A stretch of DNA of 64,000 nt from Bacteroidetes bacterium UBA4414 (GCA_002389765.1 DGQM01000026.1:1873-65872); one strand, 5' to 3'; positions 28,538 through 38,234 are shown, numbered from the stretch's first letter. Notes: a model not told the origin generated them from the letters alone. Made by a program: numbers and translations.

Positions 28538-29191
28538 TTAATTGGCAATTGTGTTAAACCCCTTTACAATAGCCCTGATGCTCAGCACAATCTCAAACAG
28601 CCCGCCGGGTAAAGAAAGCGCCACACCTATGTGTATTTGAAACAACTCTGCCATTGTGCCTGCAAACAGCAATACATATCCTGCTATGCCCCATATACTC
28701 ATCCATCTTGGTATCAGCTGTGTTTTGTACAACACCATGCAAAGCAACACACCACCCGTTGCCCACATAGCCATCCCAAGTTGATAGCTAGCAGCATTGC
28801 CTTGCCTGCATATTGCCACCAGTTGTTGCATACCATCTTTGTCTGCAGCATACGCATCGCTTACAGGTATCAGCTGCCAGAGGAATATACCACCTACCGT
28901 CAGCAATACGGTAGCCGATATGGCAAACAGGAGATACCCGTATGCTTTTGCAGAGCTGTATTGCCTTACAATGCCAAACATGATGACGGCCAACCCGATA
29001 TTGCCCATACTGTGCAACACTGCCATCAGGATAATGCCCGCTATTACCTGTGCTTTGTTATTGGCTATTTGCGTCAGTGCATCGGGGCGGGTAGCTATAC
29101 CTTCCACCATGCCACTACCTATGCCATAAAATAGAAATACGAGGATGAAGAGTACCCCGAATAGTTTTTCTTTTGTCCGCAGATTGTTCAT
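28538..29191 (-). CDS. DUF4386-type integral membrane protein
   Basis: The frame opens at 29221; ATG 29191 (MNNLRTKEKLFGVLFILVFL) is preferred because it starts just before the first helix. Six membrane helices follow, with features of DUF4386: IGSGMVEGIATRPDALTQIA, IAGIILMAVLHSMGNIGLAV, VGGIFLWQLIPVSDAY and LIPRWMSIWGIAGYVLLFAG. The family is of unknown function. It converges with the GNAT gene, 13 bases apart. Confidence 0.82.
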   Translation of the reverse strand: MNNLRTKEKLFGVLFILVFLFYGIGSGMVEGIATRPDALTQIANNKAQVIAGIILMAVLHSMGNIGLAVIMFGIVRQYSSAKAYGYLLFAISATVLLTVGGIFLWQLIPVSDAYAADKDGMQQLVAICRQGNAASYQLGMAMWATGGVLLCMVLYKTQLIPRWMSIWGIAGYVLLFAGTMAELFQIHIGVALSLPGGLFEIVLSIRAIVKGFNTIAN

Positions 29192-29292
29192 AAACCCTGT
29201 TTTATGTTTTTTCTGCGGCAAAACTATCGTGGCTAGCTACCAATCACCTTGACAATTGTTAAGAACTATAACGGCAGGTGTAAAAACAGGAA

Positions 29293-29311
29293 AACCGGGG
29301 CGAACCCGGTT
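29293..29311 (-). terminator. Hairpin terminator facing left
   Basis: On the minus strand AACCGGG-ttcgc-CCCGGTT (7-bp stem) is followed by TTCCTGTTTTT. It lies about 220 bases beyond the small open frame at 29528-29623 with nothing else coding between. The transcript it ends would therefore be short and mostly untranslated. Confidence 0.6.
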
Positions 29312-29527
29312 CATCTCATTAGCCTATCCCATATACAAATTATAGGCTATTGTATTGCTTACTCTTTTTAAGGGGTAATTCTAAGGGAATCTCTCCGGCC
29401 CGATGCCTCCCTATCTGGAAAGAAATGGAGGGTATATCGGCCCAGCCCCTTAGAAATACATTTGTTTTGTTTGAGAATGTGTTTGTTTGATAAAAAGAAT
29501 GAGACCTGCCCAGGGCATTTGCGTTAC

Positions 29528-29623
29528 CTATAGAGGATAGAAATACAACAAGGCCATTGCCAGCAGTACCAGTGCTACAACCAACCATGAAAGTTTTGAG
29601 TATTTATCCATTGCCCTCAGCAT
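29528..29623 (-). CDS. Single-helix small membrane protein, 31 aa (candidate)
   Basis: The frame reads MLRAMDKYSKLSWLVVALVL followed by LAMALLYFYPL, a short charged head and one 20-residue membrane helix. That composition is unlikely by chance in a 31-codon frame. An internal ATG at 29611 would give 27 residues. It lies in a 557-base region (29222-29778) with no other gene, upstream of the hairpin at 29293. Function unknown; no homology can be judged by eye. Confidence 0.45.
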   Translation of the reverse strand: MLRAMDKYSKLSWLVVALVLLAMALLYFYPL

Positions 29624-29778
29624 GTCGTTCGTTTAACGTTACGCGAATATGCGACAGAGATACCTCGACAGCAAATTTTGGGCGTTACAACTGCATTTCA
29701 CAGCCGTTACAATTGCGTTACAATGGGCGTTACCCATCCGTACACATTGATTGTCAATAAATTAGAGAGAGTTGAAAA

Positions 29779-31458
29779 TCAAATAGTATTTACCCAATCT
29801 TCCAGTTTTGTGTCCTCCGGAAGGTGAATTTTTTTCAATAAACGGTGCTTACTTACCCTTACAGCCTCCAGACTTACCCCCAACATGGCTGCCATTTCCT
29901 TGTTAGATAGCCCAAGTTTTGTCAAAAGAATAGAGCGTAGTTCGGCAGTTGTAAGGTCGGGGAATTTGTCTTTTACCCTGCTAATGTATCCTGTATGTAC
30001 TTTATTAAACAGCGCCTGAAAACCGGCCCATTGTTCATCATTAAGTATTACAGAACGTTGTAATAACTGAAGGGAGTTTTCCTTTTCTGCCTGTTCGTTG
30101 GCATCGGGTTGCTGAACACGGTATTTCTCCAACTCGGCACTGAACTGTTCCAGCAGGTCGTTCTTTTCCTGTATGCTGCGGGTAAAATCTGCCAGTTGTT
30201 GCGATGCCAGCTCTTCCCTGCGGCGAGCCTCGGCCTCTGCCATATCTGTTTTTTGCTTATGCTTCAGTTTTTGGCGGTTGATGAGGAGCAAACTAATAAT
30301 ACCCGCCAGCAACACAAGTGCAATGGCAGAGTTCCGCTCTACCTTACGCTGCGTTATCTCTTTGTCTTTCAGCTTGTTAAGGTAATTGAGCGAGTCTGTT
30401 TGTCTGCGTACATAAAACTGCGCCTCTATACGGGCGAAGTCTTTCTCCTTTTCCGCATTATATATCGTATCCTTCAGCTTTGCATAGCGTTCCAAGTACA
30501 CAAATGATTTGTCGTAATCGCCCATCAGGCGGTACAATTGCGCCATGTTGGTAGCCACTTCAGAACGGGCATCTATCAGATCGTGCTGTTTGCTCATTAC
30601 CTCACCCATTTGCAAGTATTGCAGCGAGCGCTGCATGCATAAATCCTTGCTGCTGAGGCTATCGGGTATGGGTGTGGTGCTTTCTCTTTTTGCCATACGC
30701 AGATACACCTCTCCCAGATTGGTATATGCATACGTAAGATGGCTATCGTGATGCAGTTCTTTCAACATGGCGGCTGCCGTCAGGTAGCTTTCCAGTGCCT
30801 TGGCAAGGTCTTTCTGGCGCACATATACCCCACCTATATTCAGGTAAATATTAGCCAACTCGCCTCTGGTAGCAGGTGTACCGTATTGTTTTTCAATGCG
30901 CAGCGCCTCTTCGTAATACATCAGCGCTTCCTTCAGCTTGTTTTGGCGTATATACAGGTACCCGATGTTTATCATCAGGCTGCTCTTATCATTTATACCT
31001 GCTGCTTCGTATACTTTTTTTGCTTGCAGCGCGTTTTCCAGCGCTTTGTCATAGTCGTTGTTAGTTGCATATACGGCACTCATGGCAGATAGCAGCATCC
31101 CCTCAAACAGCGGATTCTTCATCTTGCGGGCTATTACCAGTGCATCCTGAAAATGCTTCAGTGCCTCGGGCAGATTATTCTGCATGGCATTGCAACGGGC
31201 TATGAGGTTGTGGCCGCGCAGCATGCCTCTGTCCCAGTTCAGCTTGGTTGATAGCTGCAGCACCTGCCAGCCATAGTCTTTGCTCTTTTCTACATCTGTC
31301 TGGAAGTACACAGCCGATAGTTCGGTAAGCAGGTTGGCTTTGTTAGAGTCTTCTTTGGCAGTCTTCAGCACGCGCAACAGCGAGTCTGCATTTGCCTGCG
31401 CAAACACGGGTATTTGTGCTGATAGCACTGTGATAAAAAGGAGGATGTACCTGAACAC
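29779..31458 (-). CDS. Membrane TPR regulator with LuxR-like C-terminal HTH
   Basis: 559 residues: signal peptide MFRYILLFITVLSAQIPVFA, about eight TPR-like repeats from 20 to 345 (e.g. EALMYYEEALRIEKQYGTPA, LANIYLNIGGVYVRQKDLAK), a membrane helix at 377-394 (SAIALVLLAGIISLLLI), a coiled coil at about 400-455, and a C-terminal HTH at about 500-545 (FPDLTTAELRSILLTKLGLS, NKEMAAMLGVSLEAVRVSKH). The periplasmic repeats may sense a partner while the cytosolic HTH binds DNA. This layout is common in the phylum; targets are unknown. Confidence 0.88.
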   Translation of the reverse strand: MFRYILLFITVLSAQIPVFAQANADSLLRVLKTAKEDSNKANLLTELSAVYFQTDVEKSKDYGWQVLQLSTKLNWDRGMLRGHNLIARCNAMQNNLPEALKHFQDALVIARKMKNPLFEGMLLSAMSAVYATNNDYDKALENALQAKKVYEAAGINDKSSLMINIGYLYIRQNKLKEALMYYEEALRIEKQYGTPATRGELANIYLNIGGVYVRQKDLAKALESYLTAAAMLKELHHDSHLTYAYTNLGEVYLRMAKRESTTPIPDSLSSKDLCMQRSLQYLQMGEVMSKQHDLIDARSEVATNMAQLYRLMGDYDKSFVYLERYAKLKDTIYNAEKEKDFARIEAQFYVRRQTDSLNYLNKLKDKEITQRKVERNSAIALVLLAGIISLLLINRQKLKHKQKTDMAEAEARRREELASQQLADFTRSIQEKNDLLEQFSAELEKYRVQQPDANEQAEKENSLQLLQRSVILNDEQWAGFQALFNKVHTGYISRVKDKFPDLTTAELRSILLTKLGLSNKEMAAMLGVSLEAVRVSKHRLLKKIHLPEDTKLEDWVNTI

Positions 31459-31564
31459 AACTTAAATATAAAGCAGCATGCACCAAAAAGGCAAGAAATG
31501 TGGAGAAATTGAGAGACAGAAAAGGGTTTGTTGTAAATTGAGCTGCATTTAATTAAACAACAAA

Positions 31565-33763
31565 GTGGTCAATATTTCCAAAGCAATCAGACATATCCTA
31601 TTACCTATACTAATCGCAACGCTATCTATCACCAATTTATATGCAGACCATATTGGGCAGGTAGATATACGCTACGAGTATAATGGCATTAACTATACAG
31701 TATATCTAACACTATATAAAGAGTGTACTAATAATCCCAGAAATCCGGTATCATTTGGCGACATTTTTTTTGTTCTGTTTTCATCAAAAACGTTAAATAC
31801 TCAATTCAACAGAAACATAACTGTGAAATCTAAAGATACACTAGATCTGTCATGCTTAAATGCCATAGATATTTGCCATTCAGTTACTGGAACTATCTTT
31901 GGATATGAAAAGTGGGTATATTACGATACTGTATCTATCCCACCTGCACCAGATTGGGTTATTAGCCTTGAAACGTGTTGTACATTAAACATGTATAATA
32001 ATATCGGTTGGTATCAACCTGTATATACTGAAACAACATTAAATAATTCCGGTGTCAACAACAGTAGCGCAATTCTATCTCCTTCCAACCTTTTCTTCCT
32101 AATACCAAATGACACAGTCTATTATACATTAAACGCTACAGACATAGATAATGACAGCATTTCATACGAGATAGTTGAACAAAAGGGTAACACATTGGGT
32201 ATGACTATCCCTTACGCATCCGGGTATTCAAAAACGGAACCCTTGGGTGTAGGTCAACTATGTAAAATAGACAGTATCCGCAATCAATTGGTACTGTATA
32301 ATTCTAACAGGGGACTATATGCACTTGGATTAAAAATAAATGAGTATAGAAATTCAAAATTAATATCTTACCAAACAAGGCTTCTGGCTCTCCGATTTGG
32401 CATCAATACGAGTTCAAGAACCAATACATACCCTTTCCCTGCTAACAATGCAAACCTCTCCGTTACCACCTGCCCGGGCAAGGCCAATAGTGTTATGCTT
32501 AGTTTTCTGGACTCCACCAAAACAGATATGGTTGATGTGGATGTAATAACGCCCAACCTACCCGGGTGGACGTTTAATAAAACCATCACACCGGGCGCAG
32601 GTCGTGCCAATGTACTACTTAGCTGGACAACGCCTACAGGGCTCACTACCCTGCCACAGTTCTCCATAGCCCTGCGTGCAAAAGACAATGAGTGCCCCAA
32701 TAATACCGTAGACTATGCACTGGCAGTAAAAACAATACCATGCGCTGCAGATAGTGTATGGCCGGGCGATGCTAACAGCGATAATGTGGTAAACCTGTAC
32801 GACCCCTTGGCTATTGCCATAGCATTTGCAGAAACAGACGCTGCCAGAACCAGCCCCAACATACTATGGACACCACAATATTGCAGTAATTGGAATCGTA
32901 TTTTCCCCGTTAGCAACGTAGATATGAAACATGCCGATTGCAATGGCGACGGCACTGCAGACAATACAGACCTGACAGCTATCAACAACAACTACGGCAA
33001 TGTACACGACAGCAAAAAATCGCTGCCTGCTGTTATTGCCTACACAACCAATTCACCATTATTCCTGGATACCACAGGCATTATTTTTGAAGCAGGCAAA
33101 ACCGTACAAGTACCTATCGTGCTGGGCATACCATCATTGCAAGTGCAAGATGCATACGGCATTGCAACAACCCTATCTGTCAACAATTTTACGCTTTCAT
33201 CACCTCTCAGCATCAGCAGTACATCCGGCTGGCTATCGGCAGGTAGCAGCACAATGGTAAACTTTACTAAAAACAGCACTAGCAATACAATAGACTGGGC
33301 GCATGCACGTACCACACATACCAATGCAACAGGGCACGGTAGCATCGGCACACTCAACATCAGCATCCCTTATACCACTGCAGATAATACACCACTCAGC
33401 ATAAGCTTTGCCAATACACGCATTATAGACAATATTGGCAGAGAGATACTTGTATCTGACATCAAAGACCTGAACACAACCGTAAAAAATAAACTAAGCA
33501 TTGCTAACAGCCTCCGCACAATAGCATCGGCAGCAATTGTACCTAACCCATCTGCACAAAACGCTACGCTAATGGTAGCGTTGAAAAACAACAGCGCCTA
33601 CCACACAGACATTACAGATATAACAGGACGCATTGTATGGCAGCATCAAACTACTGCTGCAAACATTGCACTGCCTGCACAGCAATTGCACAGCGGCATA
33701 TACTTTGTAAAAATCACTACAACGGACAACGAAACACTAACGCTGAAATGGGTGAAGGAGTAA
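31565..33763 (+). CDS. T9SS-sorted large secreted protein with dockerin-like segment, 732 aa
   Basis: GTG is the first start and yields a signal peptide-like MVNISKAIRHILLPILIATL. Residues 30-400 form beta-rich domains like those of adhesion proteins that begin DHIGQVDIRYEYNGINYTV. A segment at about 400-470 contains two EF-hand-like calcium loops, DANSDNVVNLYDPL and DCNGDGTADNTDLTAINNNY, as in dockerin type I domains. The end (VPNPSAQNATLMVALKN, then LHSGIYFVKITTTDNETLTL) is a T9SS sorting domain. Probably a surface adhesin or scaffold protein; partner unknown. Confidence 0.8.
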   Translation: MVNISKAIRHILLPILIATLSITNLYADHIGQVDIRYEYNGINYTVYLTLYKECTNNPRNPVSFGDIFFVLFSSKTLNTQFNRNITVKSKDTLDLSCLNAIDICHSVTGTIFGYEKWVYYDTVSIPPAPDWVISLETCCTLNMYNNIGWYQPVYTETTLNNSGVNNSSAILSPSNLFFLIPNDTVYYTLNATDIDNDSISYEIVEQKGNTLGMTIPYASGYSKTEPLGVGQLCKIDSIRNQLVLYNSNRGLYALGLKINEYRNSKLISYQTRLLALRFGINTSSRTNTYPFPANNANLSVTTCPGKANSVMLSFLDSTKTDMVDVDVITPNLPGWTFNKTITPGAGRANVLLSWTTPTGLTTLPQFSIALRAKDNECPNNTVDYALAVKTIPCAADSVWPGDANSDNVVNLYDPLAIAIAFAETDAARTSPNILWTPQYCSNWNRIFPVSNVDMKHADCNGDGTADNTDLTAINNNYGNVHDSKKSLPAVIAYTTNSPLFLDTTGIIFEAGKTVQVPIVLGIPSLQVQDAYGIATTLSVNNFTLSSPLSISSTSGWLSAGSSTMVNFTKNSTSNTIDWAHARTTHTNATGHGSIGTLNISIPYTTADNTPLSISFANTRIIDNIGREILVSDIKDLNTTVKNKLSIANSLRTIASAAIVPNPSAQNATLMVALKNNSAYHTDITDITGRIVWQHQTTAANIALPAQQLHSGIYFVKITTTDNETLTLKWVKE

Positions 33764-33791
33764 GATAATCTTGCGGATAAGCATAAAAGTA

Positions 33792-33821
33792 AAACAGCAG
33801 CACGTTGCCGTGCTGCTGTTT
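33792..33821. terminator. Bidirectional terminator between converging genes
   Basis: AAACAGCAGCACG (33792-33804) and CGTGCTGCTGTTT (33809-33821) form a perfect 13-bp stem with loop TTGC. It sits between the T9SS gene ending 33763 and the cold-shock gene ending 33823, and serves both strands. Confidence 0.85.
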
Positions 33822-33822
33822 G

Positions 33823-34257
33823 TTATATAGCGCGTTTTACATTTATTGCGCTGAGGCCTTTGGGTGTTTTCTCTGTTTCGAAACTCACTTTGTTGCCTTC
33901 TCCAATGTTTTCCTTTACCTGGTTTTTGTGTACAAAGATGCTTTCTTTGGTTACTAAATCATCTATAAAACCATATCCTTTGGTGATGTCGAAAAAGCGA
34001 ACGATACCTGTGCGTGTTTTATCTTCTGCCTCCAGTTCTTCTTTCTTTGGTACGCCTATCTGTATAAACTCAGGGTTTATTTCGCGCATCTTTCTGGGAT
34101 CGGGCGGTGTAGGAGAAAGATTGCCGTTTTCATCCAGGTACATCATCATGTCTTCCAGGCTTTTGCCCTTGTTGTTGTTCTCCTTCCGGTTCAGCATCTT
34201 CTCTGCCTTGTCCTGCTTTTTCTTTTGTTTTTTCTTTTCACGGTCTTTCTTACCCAT
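33823..34257 (-). CDS. Cold-shock-domain RNA-binding protein with basic N-terminal tail, 144 aa
   Basis: The frame opens at 34272 but ATG 34257 gives the usual start of this group (MGKKDREKKKQKKKQDKAEK). A lysine-rich N-terminal half leads into a cold-shock domain (residues about 78-144) with both RNA-binding motifs, RNP1 in KGYGFIDD and RNP2 in SIFVHKNQV. The fold binds single-stranded RNA or DNA and can act as an RNA chaperone. The upstream 34258-34613 region holds no gene; a TATCTTTG element on the minus strand at 34489-34482 would give an untranslated leader of about 220 bases. Confidence 0.9.
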   Translation of the reverse strand: MGKKDREKKKQKKKQDKAEKMLNRKENNNKGKSLEDMMMYLDENGNLSPTPPDPRKMREINPEFIQIGVPKKEELEAEDKTRTGIVRFFDITKGYGFIDDLVTKESIFVHKNQVKENIGEGNKVSFETEKTPKGLSAINVKRAI

Positions 34258-34613
34258 TGTTTCACTTGCCATAAATCCTGTACTGTCTCCTTGTTTTTTT
34301 GTATGTTATAAAAATATGTAATGATAGCATCGAGCCATTGCAGCGTTTAACGCAACACGTAAGTGCTAATAAAACCTAACTTGTAAAATGAATGGCTGCA
34401 GACGAAATGTAGACTGAAAATGAAATAGGTACGAATGCCAATCAGCAACTGCAAAAAAACGCAATAGCCATTATCTTAGTACAAAGATACATTAAATAAA
34501 TTTAGCTGCCTTGCTTATTTGTAAACCACTATGCAGATAGCGACAGCAAGTAACGCCATAGCAGCATTTGCATTACACATATATTGCCGTATATTTAATA
34601 AAGCCTACTTATA
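34258..34613. other. Intergenic stretch without a gene
   Basis: Contains the candidate minus-strand -7 element TATCTTTG (34489-34482), at a distance that would give the cold-shock gene a long leader. No reliable -33 TTG was found at the expected distance. No open frame in this stretch has a protein-like composition, and no strong hairpin was seen. Confidence 0.4.
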
Positions 34614-35669
34614 ATGCCTATTTTCCTTAAACGCGTGTTCATCTTATTTGTGGCCGCATGTTGTATATCCCCATTATTTGCCGCAGACAATAAAAACATC
34701 AACCAATACTTTGAGCTGATTAACAAAGCAGAACTGGCCATTTGCAGTGGCCATCAACAAGAAGCGCTCACACTATACAACAAAGCATATAATATACGTG
34801 GCGATAAAATGACCAGCCGCCATCTTTACAACTACTTTGCGCTTTGTGCAGACCTGCATAACTGGCCCAAGTGCAAGCAGCTACTAACCATACTAAAGAA
34901 AAGAGAATGGGAAATGGAGCATTACGAAACTGCTATCAATAGCTTTGATGCGGCGACACAAGTGCAGTTGAGGAAACTATATGCTGATATTAGTGTTGTG
35001 CCAACTGTTCGCAAAGATCTGAGAGCGATAGCTGACTCGCTAGCCCATATAGACCAGGTTACCAACAAGTACCTGCGCTCTCAGAACAACGGACTGCTGG
35101 AAGGAGCAGCGGGCGACAGTTTTCATAAGCTGACAGATAGTAATATGGTTTTTCTGGCAAGGCTATTTGCCCATCACTTTCCGGGGGATGATGAAATGGG
35201 ACGAATGATATACCCATATGGCAAACTACCATACATGGCAATATTGCACCACAACTGGCAAGGACACAACCGCAGAGATATGGACAATATACTGTACCGT
35301 GCCATGAAAGAGGGCAAGATAGCACCCGATGAATTTGACTACTGGGTATCTATGTATAATTATACGCGCAGTACAGACACAATGCTGGTATTTGACAATA
35401 AAGAATTGAAAGTGCCACTATTCCCTATCAACTTCATCATCTATCAGGATAGCCTGTTTCAGTTTGGCAAAGAGAGCAGCAAAATACAATCCTGCAACAT
35501 GTATCGCCAAACTATACCCGGGCTATGTACTGTTGAGGAGCTGAAAAGAAAAATCATATTTCAGCATTACAACAAACAGTATCATTTTGTATTGACTGAA
35601 TATATAGACCATATGGGCGAAGAGGCAAGGAGACTGCGCAAGCATTTTATCTACCTGCCTGCCAACTAA
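34614..35669 (+). CDS. Secreted hypothetical protein with helical repeats, 351 aa
   Basis: Signal peptide MPIFLKRVFILFVAACCISP then LFAA. Residues about 25-110 are helical with a TPR-like pair (NQYFELINKAELAICSGHQQ, EALTLYNKAYNIRGDKM). The rest is mostly helical with AAGDSFHKLTDSNMVFLARL, FAHHFPGDDEMGRMI and VFDNKELKVPLFPINFIIYQ. No catalytic motif. Proteins of this plan occur widely as uncharacterised genes in the phylum. The next gene starts 33 bases downstream. Confidence 0.65.
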   Translation: MPIFLKRVFILFVAACCISPLFAADNKNINQYFELINKAELAICSGHQQEALTLYNKAYNIRGDKMTSRHLYNYFALCADLHNWPKCKQLLTILKKREWEMEHYETAINSFDAATQVQLRKLYADISVVPTVRKDLRAIADSLAHIDQVTNKYLRSQNNGLLEGAAGDSFHKLTDSNMVFLARLFAHHFPGDDEMGRMIYPYGKLPYMAILHHNWQGHNRRDMDNILYRAMKEGKIAPDEFDYWVSMYNYTRSTDTMLVFDNKELKVPLFPINFIIYQDSLFQFGKESSKIQSCNMYRQTIPGLCTVEELKRKIIFQHYNKQYHFVLTEYIDHMGEEARRLRKHFIYLPAN

Positions 35670-35702
35670 CCATTGTCGTTTATACCTACCTTTATCGCCG
35701 GT

Positions 35703-35930
35703 ATGATTAGCAAGAAATACTTTAAATACATCAACACCCTCTTCGTTGTCTTTCCTATGACGCTGATTATGGCTTTCGTGGGGCTGATGCGCAATTATGG
35801 CTTTGGCGAAGACTGGTTTCTTAAGTTTCTGAAAGCGTGGAGCGTGATGCTGCCCGTTGCCTATGTGGCGGCATTCATCATCATTCCCCGTGCCCGAAAG
35901 CTGGCAGAGCGGGTGGCTGGGAAAGCTTAA
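35703..35930 (+). CDS. DUF2798 small membrane protein, 75 aa
   Basis: The frame opens with TTG at 35673; ATG 35703 is preferred (MISKKYFKYINTLFVVFPMT). Two membrane helices, FVVFPMTLIMAFVGLMRNYG and WSVMLPVAYVAAFIIIPRA, with the charged end ARKLAERVAGKA. This matches DUF2798 in length and pattern. The gene probably belongs to a short unit with the DUF4268 gene that follows 19 bases later. Function unknown. Confidence 0.78.
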   Translation: MISKKYFKYINTLFVVFPMTLIMAFVGLMRNYGFGEDWFLKFLKAWSVMLPVAYVAAFIIIPRARKLAERVAGKA

Positions 35931-35949
35931 AACACTCTATCTTGCAACC

Positions 35950-36405
35950 ATGTACAGCAGGCAGGAGGTAACAAAACTGAAGGAAACATTCTGGACTACA
36001 TTTGGCAGGTATATGCGACCCGTTGTGCCGGCAGATGGCGAGCGTGTTAATTGGGTGAATTATAAAACAGGTATCCCCGGCATCAGCTTTCGTATGGATG
36101 CCGATAATACACATGCAAGCATAGCCATTGTACTGGCACATAAAGACGATACCATACGCGCACAACACTATGCGCAACTGCTGCAATTGCAAACACTGCT
36201 GCACAACGAGCTGGCAGAGGAATGGACGTGGCAGGAAAACACTGCAGACGAATACGGCAAAAACATCAGCCGTGTTGGCACAAGCATCCACAACATCAGC
36301 ATACTGAAACAGGAAGACTGGCCTGCGCTCATATCTTTCATGAAACCGCGCATCATAGCACTGGATGCCTTCTGGAGCAATGTAAAATACGCTTTCGAAC
36401 TATAG
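35950..36405 (+). CDS. DUF4268 protein, 151 aa
   Basis: ATG 35950 is preferred over the upstream frame start at 35857, which would overlap the DUF2798 gene. The sequence MYSRQEVTKLKETFWTTFGR, then GISFRMDADNTHASIAIVLA and NISILKQEDWPALISFMKPR, fits DUF4268. These are small soluble proteins, sometimes joined to nuclease-like domains, but here the domain is alone. No signal peptide. Function unknown. Confidence 0.8.
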   Translation: MYSRQEVTKLKETFWTTFGRYMRPVVPADGERVNWVNYKTGIPGISFRMDADNTHASIAIVLAHKDDTIRAQHYAQLLQLQTLLHNELAEEWTWQENTADEYGKNISRVGTSIHNISILKQEDWPALISFMKPRIIALDAFWSNVKYAFEL

Positions 36406-36502
36406 ATGACGTATTGCTATAGTCAATTGGTTGGTACACCCGAAAGGGGGATTTTTAAATGAATTGTGCGTCCTACATTCGGAATATAAAACCCGAGTGA
36501 TA

Positions 36503-37237
36503 ATGAAATACATATTCGCAACACTGCTTGCACTTACCATAGCACATACTGCCGATGCACAAAACATCATTCTGCGCGATGGCAGTGGCAATATTGTAAA
36601 CGGTGATACAATTGAGGTATCTCCTCATTTTGTGCAAAAGCCGCCATATACCAATATAGATTGTAAAATCTATGCGCAGAACAATACGGGTTTCAACATC
36701 AACCTAGGTGCAAAAAAAGCAGAACACAGTATAGACCCCGACGCTTATCACTCCATCTGTTTTGAAACCCAATGTTTTACACCAAGTGTATACACGGCCC
36801 CTATTACCGTTCCATTGTCATCGATGGGTATAGACAGCAGTTTCAAAGGTGGGTACAGGTATCAGATAGACAACCACATTGCAGGCAAATACCTAGTATC
36901 TTATACCCTCTTCAACAACAACAACCCTGCTGACAGTGCCATTGTATATGTACTGTACAACACCATTCCATCAACCACAGGCATAGCAAGCGCTACATTG
37001 CAAAACAATATCAGCATCTACCCCAACCCTGCAAAGGATATGATAAACATAACATCGCCATACAAAATGAGTGGCATGCTCACCATTACCAATGGCATAG
37101 GTGCAGTAGTGTACAGGCAAACAATAAACGATGCACAAACCACAACCATAGCCACCAATAACTGGGCGGCTGGCGTGTATCATTACAGTCTGCAAAGCAA
37201 AGAGGAACGCATAGCAGGCAGCTTTACAAAACAGTAG
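36503..37237 (+). CDS. T9SS-sorted secreted protein, 244 aa
   Basis: ATG 36503 gives the signal peptide MKYIFATLLALTIAHTADA then Q; the frame opens earlier at 36431 without one. The middle has a beta-sandwich pattern with Cys residues (IDCKIYAQNNTGFNINLGAK, ICFETQCFTPSVYTAPITVP). The last 80 residues (NISIYPNPAKDMINITSPYK, AAGVYHYSLQSKEERIAG) are a T9SS sorting domain. Probably a small surface protein; function unknown. Confidence 0.78.
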   Translation: MKYIFATLLALTIAHTADAQNIILRDGSGNIVNGDTIEVSPHFVQKPPYTNIDCKIYAQNNTGFNINLGAKKAEHSIDPDAYHSICFETQCFTPSVYTAPITVPLSSMGIDSSFKGGYRYQIDNHIAGKYLVSYTLFNNNNPADSAIVYVLYNTIPSTTGIASATLQNNISIYPNPAKDMINITSPYKMSGMLTITNGIGAVVYRQTINDAQTTTIATNNWAAGVYHYSLQSKEERIAGSFTKQ

Positions 37238-37340
37238 GGGGCATCTACATACAGCAGAAAACATCATTGCGTATAAAACATTTTATATTGCAGTGATGTT
37301 TTTGATATTTATAGTTCAGATAAAACTTTCTTACAACTAA

Positions 37341-37814
37341 CTATCTCCCCTCCACCTGCAACAGTTTCTTGATGATGACTATCTGCCCCAGGTGGTAGTG
37401 TGTATGTTCTATCAGCCCATGCAGATTGCGGTAGTAGAGGCCATATTTTTCTTGTGTAAAAAACTCACCAAGCTTTTCATCTGGCAATTGCTCTATGGCA
37501 GCAACCAATGCCAGCCAGTTGTCTTGTATGCCATTGCGCATGGCTTGCCAGTCGGCCTCGCTGTTGATAGGCGGATGATTGAAGCTGTATTCATCTTTTG
37601 AGTCCAACGGATTGCCACGCAGTACATTCAGTATAGCAGCTACGTAATACCCGATGTGATACGTAAGCACGGCAATGGTATTCATATCATACACTTTGGC
37701 AGTGGCCTGTTGCCAGGTTACGTCTTTCAGCGTATCGTGCAGGTTTACCCATGTCCAGTTGCCACCGTTATATACCTCGTTCAGGTGTTTGGCTATTTGC
37801 TTGGTATATTGCAT
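37341..37814 (-). CDS. DinB-family protein
   Basis: 157 residues with the helical DinB-like pattern: LNEVYNGGNWTWVNLHDTLK, MNTIAVLTYHIGYYVAAIL and NLHGLIEHTHYHLGQIVIIK. Metal-ligand histidines can be seen at YHIGYY and HTHYHLGQ. The fold is a four-helix bundle; some members are metal-dependent thiol S-transferases. Starts 15 bases after the response regulator stop on the same strand. Confidence 0.85.
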   Translation of the reverse strand: MQYTKQIAKHLNEVYNGGNWTWVNLHDTLKDVTWQQATAKVYDMNTIAVLTYHIGYYVAAILNVLRGNPLDSKDEYSFNHPPINSEADWQAMRNGIQDNWLALVAAIEQLPDEKLGEFFTQEKYGLYYRNLHGLIEHTHYHLGQIVIIKKLLQVEGR

Positions 37815-37829
37815 AGCTGTCTTGTTTTA

Positions 37830-38234
37830 TTATTCGGGTTTAAAATCTTCCAGTATATCGTACAACGATTTTTCTGATACCGGTTTTACAATATAGTTAA
37901 CCACGTCTTCATAGGCTTTTGCGCGCTCCATATCTTCGGGGTTGATAGATGATGTAACGATATAAATAGTGATTTTATGCGGCGGTTGTATCTGTGTAAA
38001 CTCATCCAGAAACTGCCAGCCGTCCATCACGGGCATGTTCAAATCAAGCAATATCACCTCTGGCATTTTAGAACCCTCCAGCACTATAGCACTCAGGCTT
38101 TCCAATGCTTCGCGCCCGTTTTTAAAAACCAGGAACGATTCGCAAAAGCCCGACATACGCATCACCTTCTTGGTGGCGAATACATATATCGGGTCGTCGT
38201 CTACTATACAAGCAATATCAATCTTTTTGCGCAT
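37830..38234 (-). CDS. Single-domain response regulator
   Basis: 134 residues consisting of one receiver domain: acidic pocket Asp12/Asp13 in CIVDDDPI, phosphoacceptor Asp64 in VILLDLNMPVMDGW, and Lys117 in YIVKPVSE. No output domain, so it may pass phosphate on or act by protein contact. Its start overlaps the end of the PAS histidine kinase gene by 17 bases, so the two are translationally coupled and form a pair. Confidence 0.92.
   Translation of the reverse strand: MRKKIDIACIVDDDPIYVFATKKVMRMSGFCESFLVFKNGREALESLSAIVLEGSKMPEVILLDLNMPVMDGWQFLDEFTQIQPPHKITIYIVTSSINPEDMERAKAYEDVVNYIVKPVSEKSLYDILEDFKPE

Noticed and set aside
29340..29588. An 82-codon minus-strand frame in the gene-free region
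   Set aside because: Its composition is not protein-like and it overlaps, in another frame, the 31-codon frame with a clear membrane helix.
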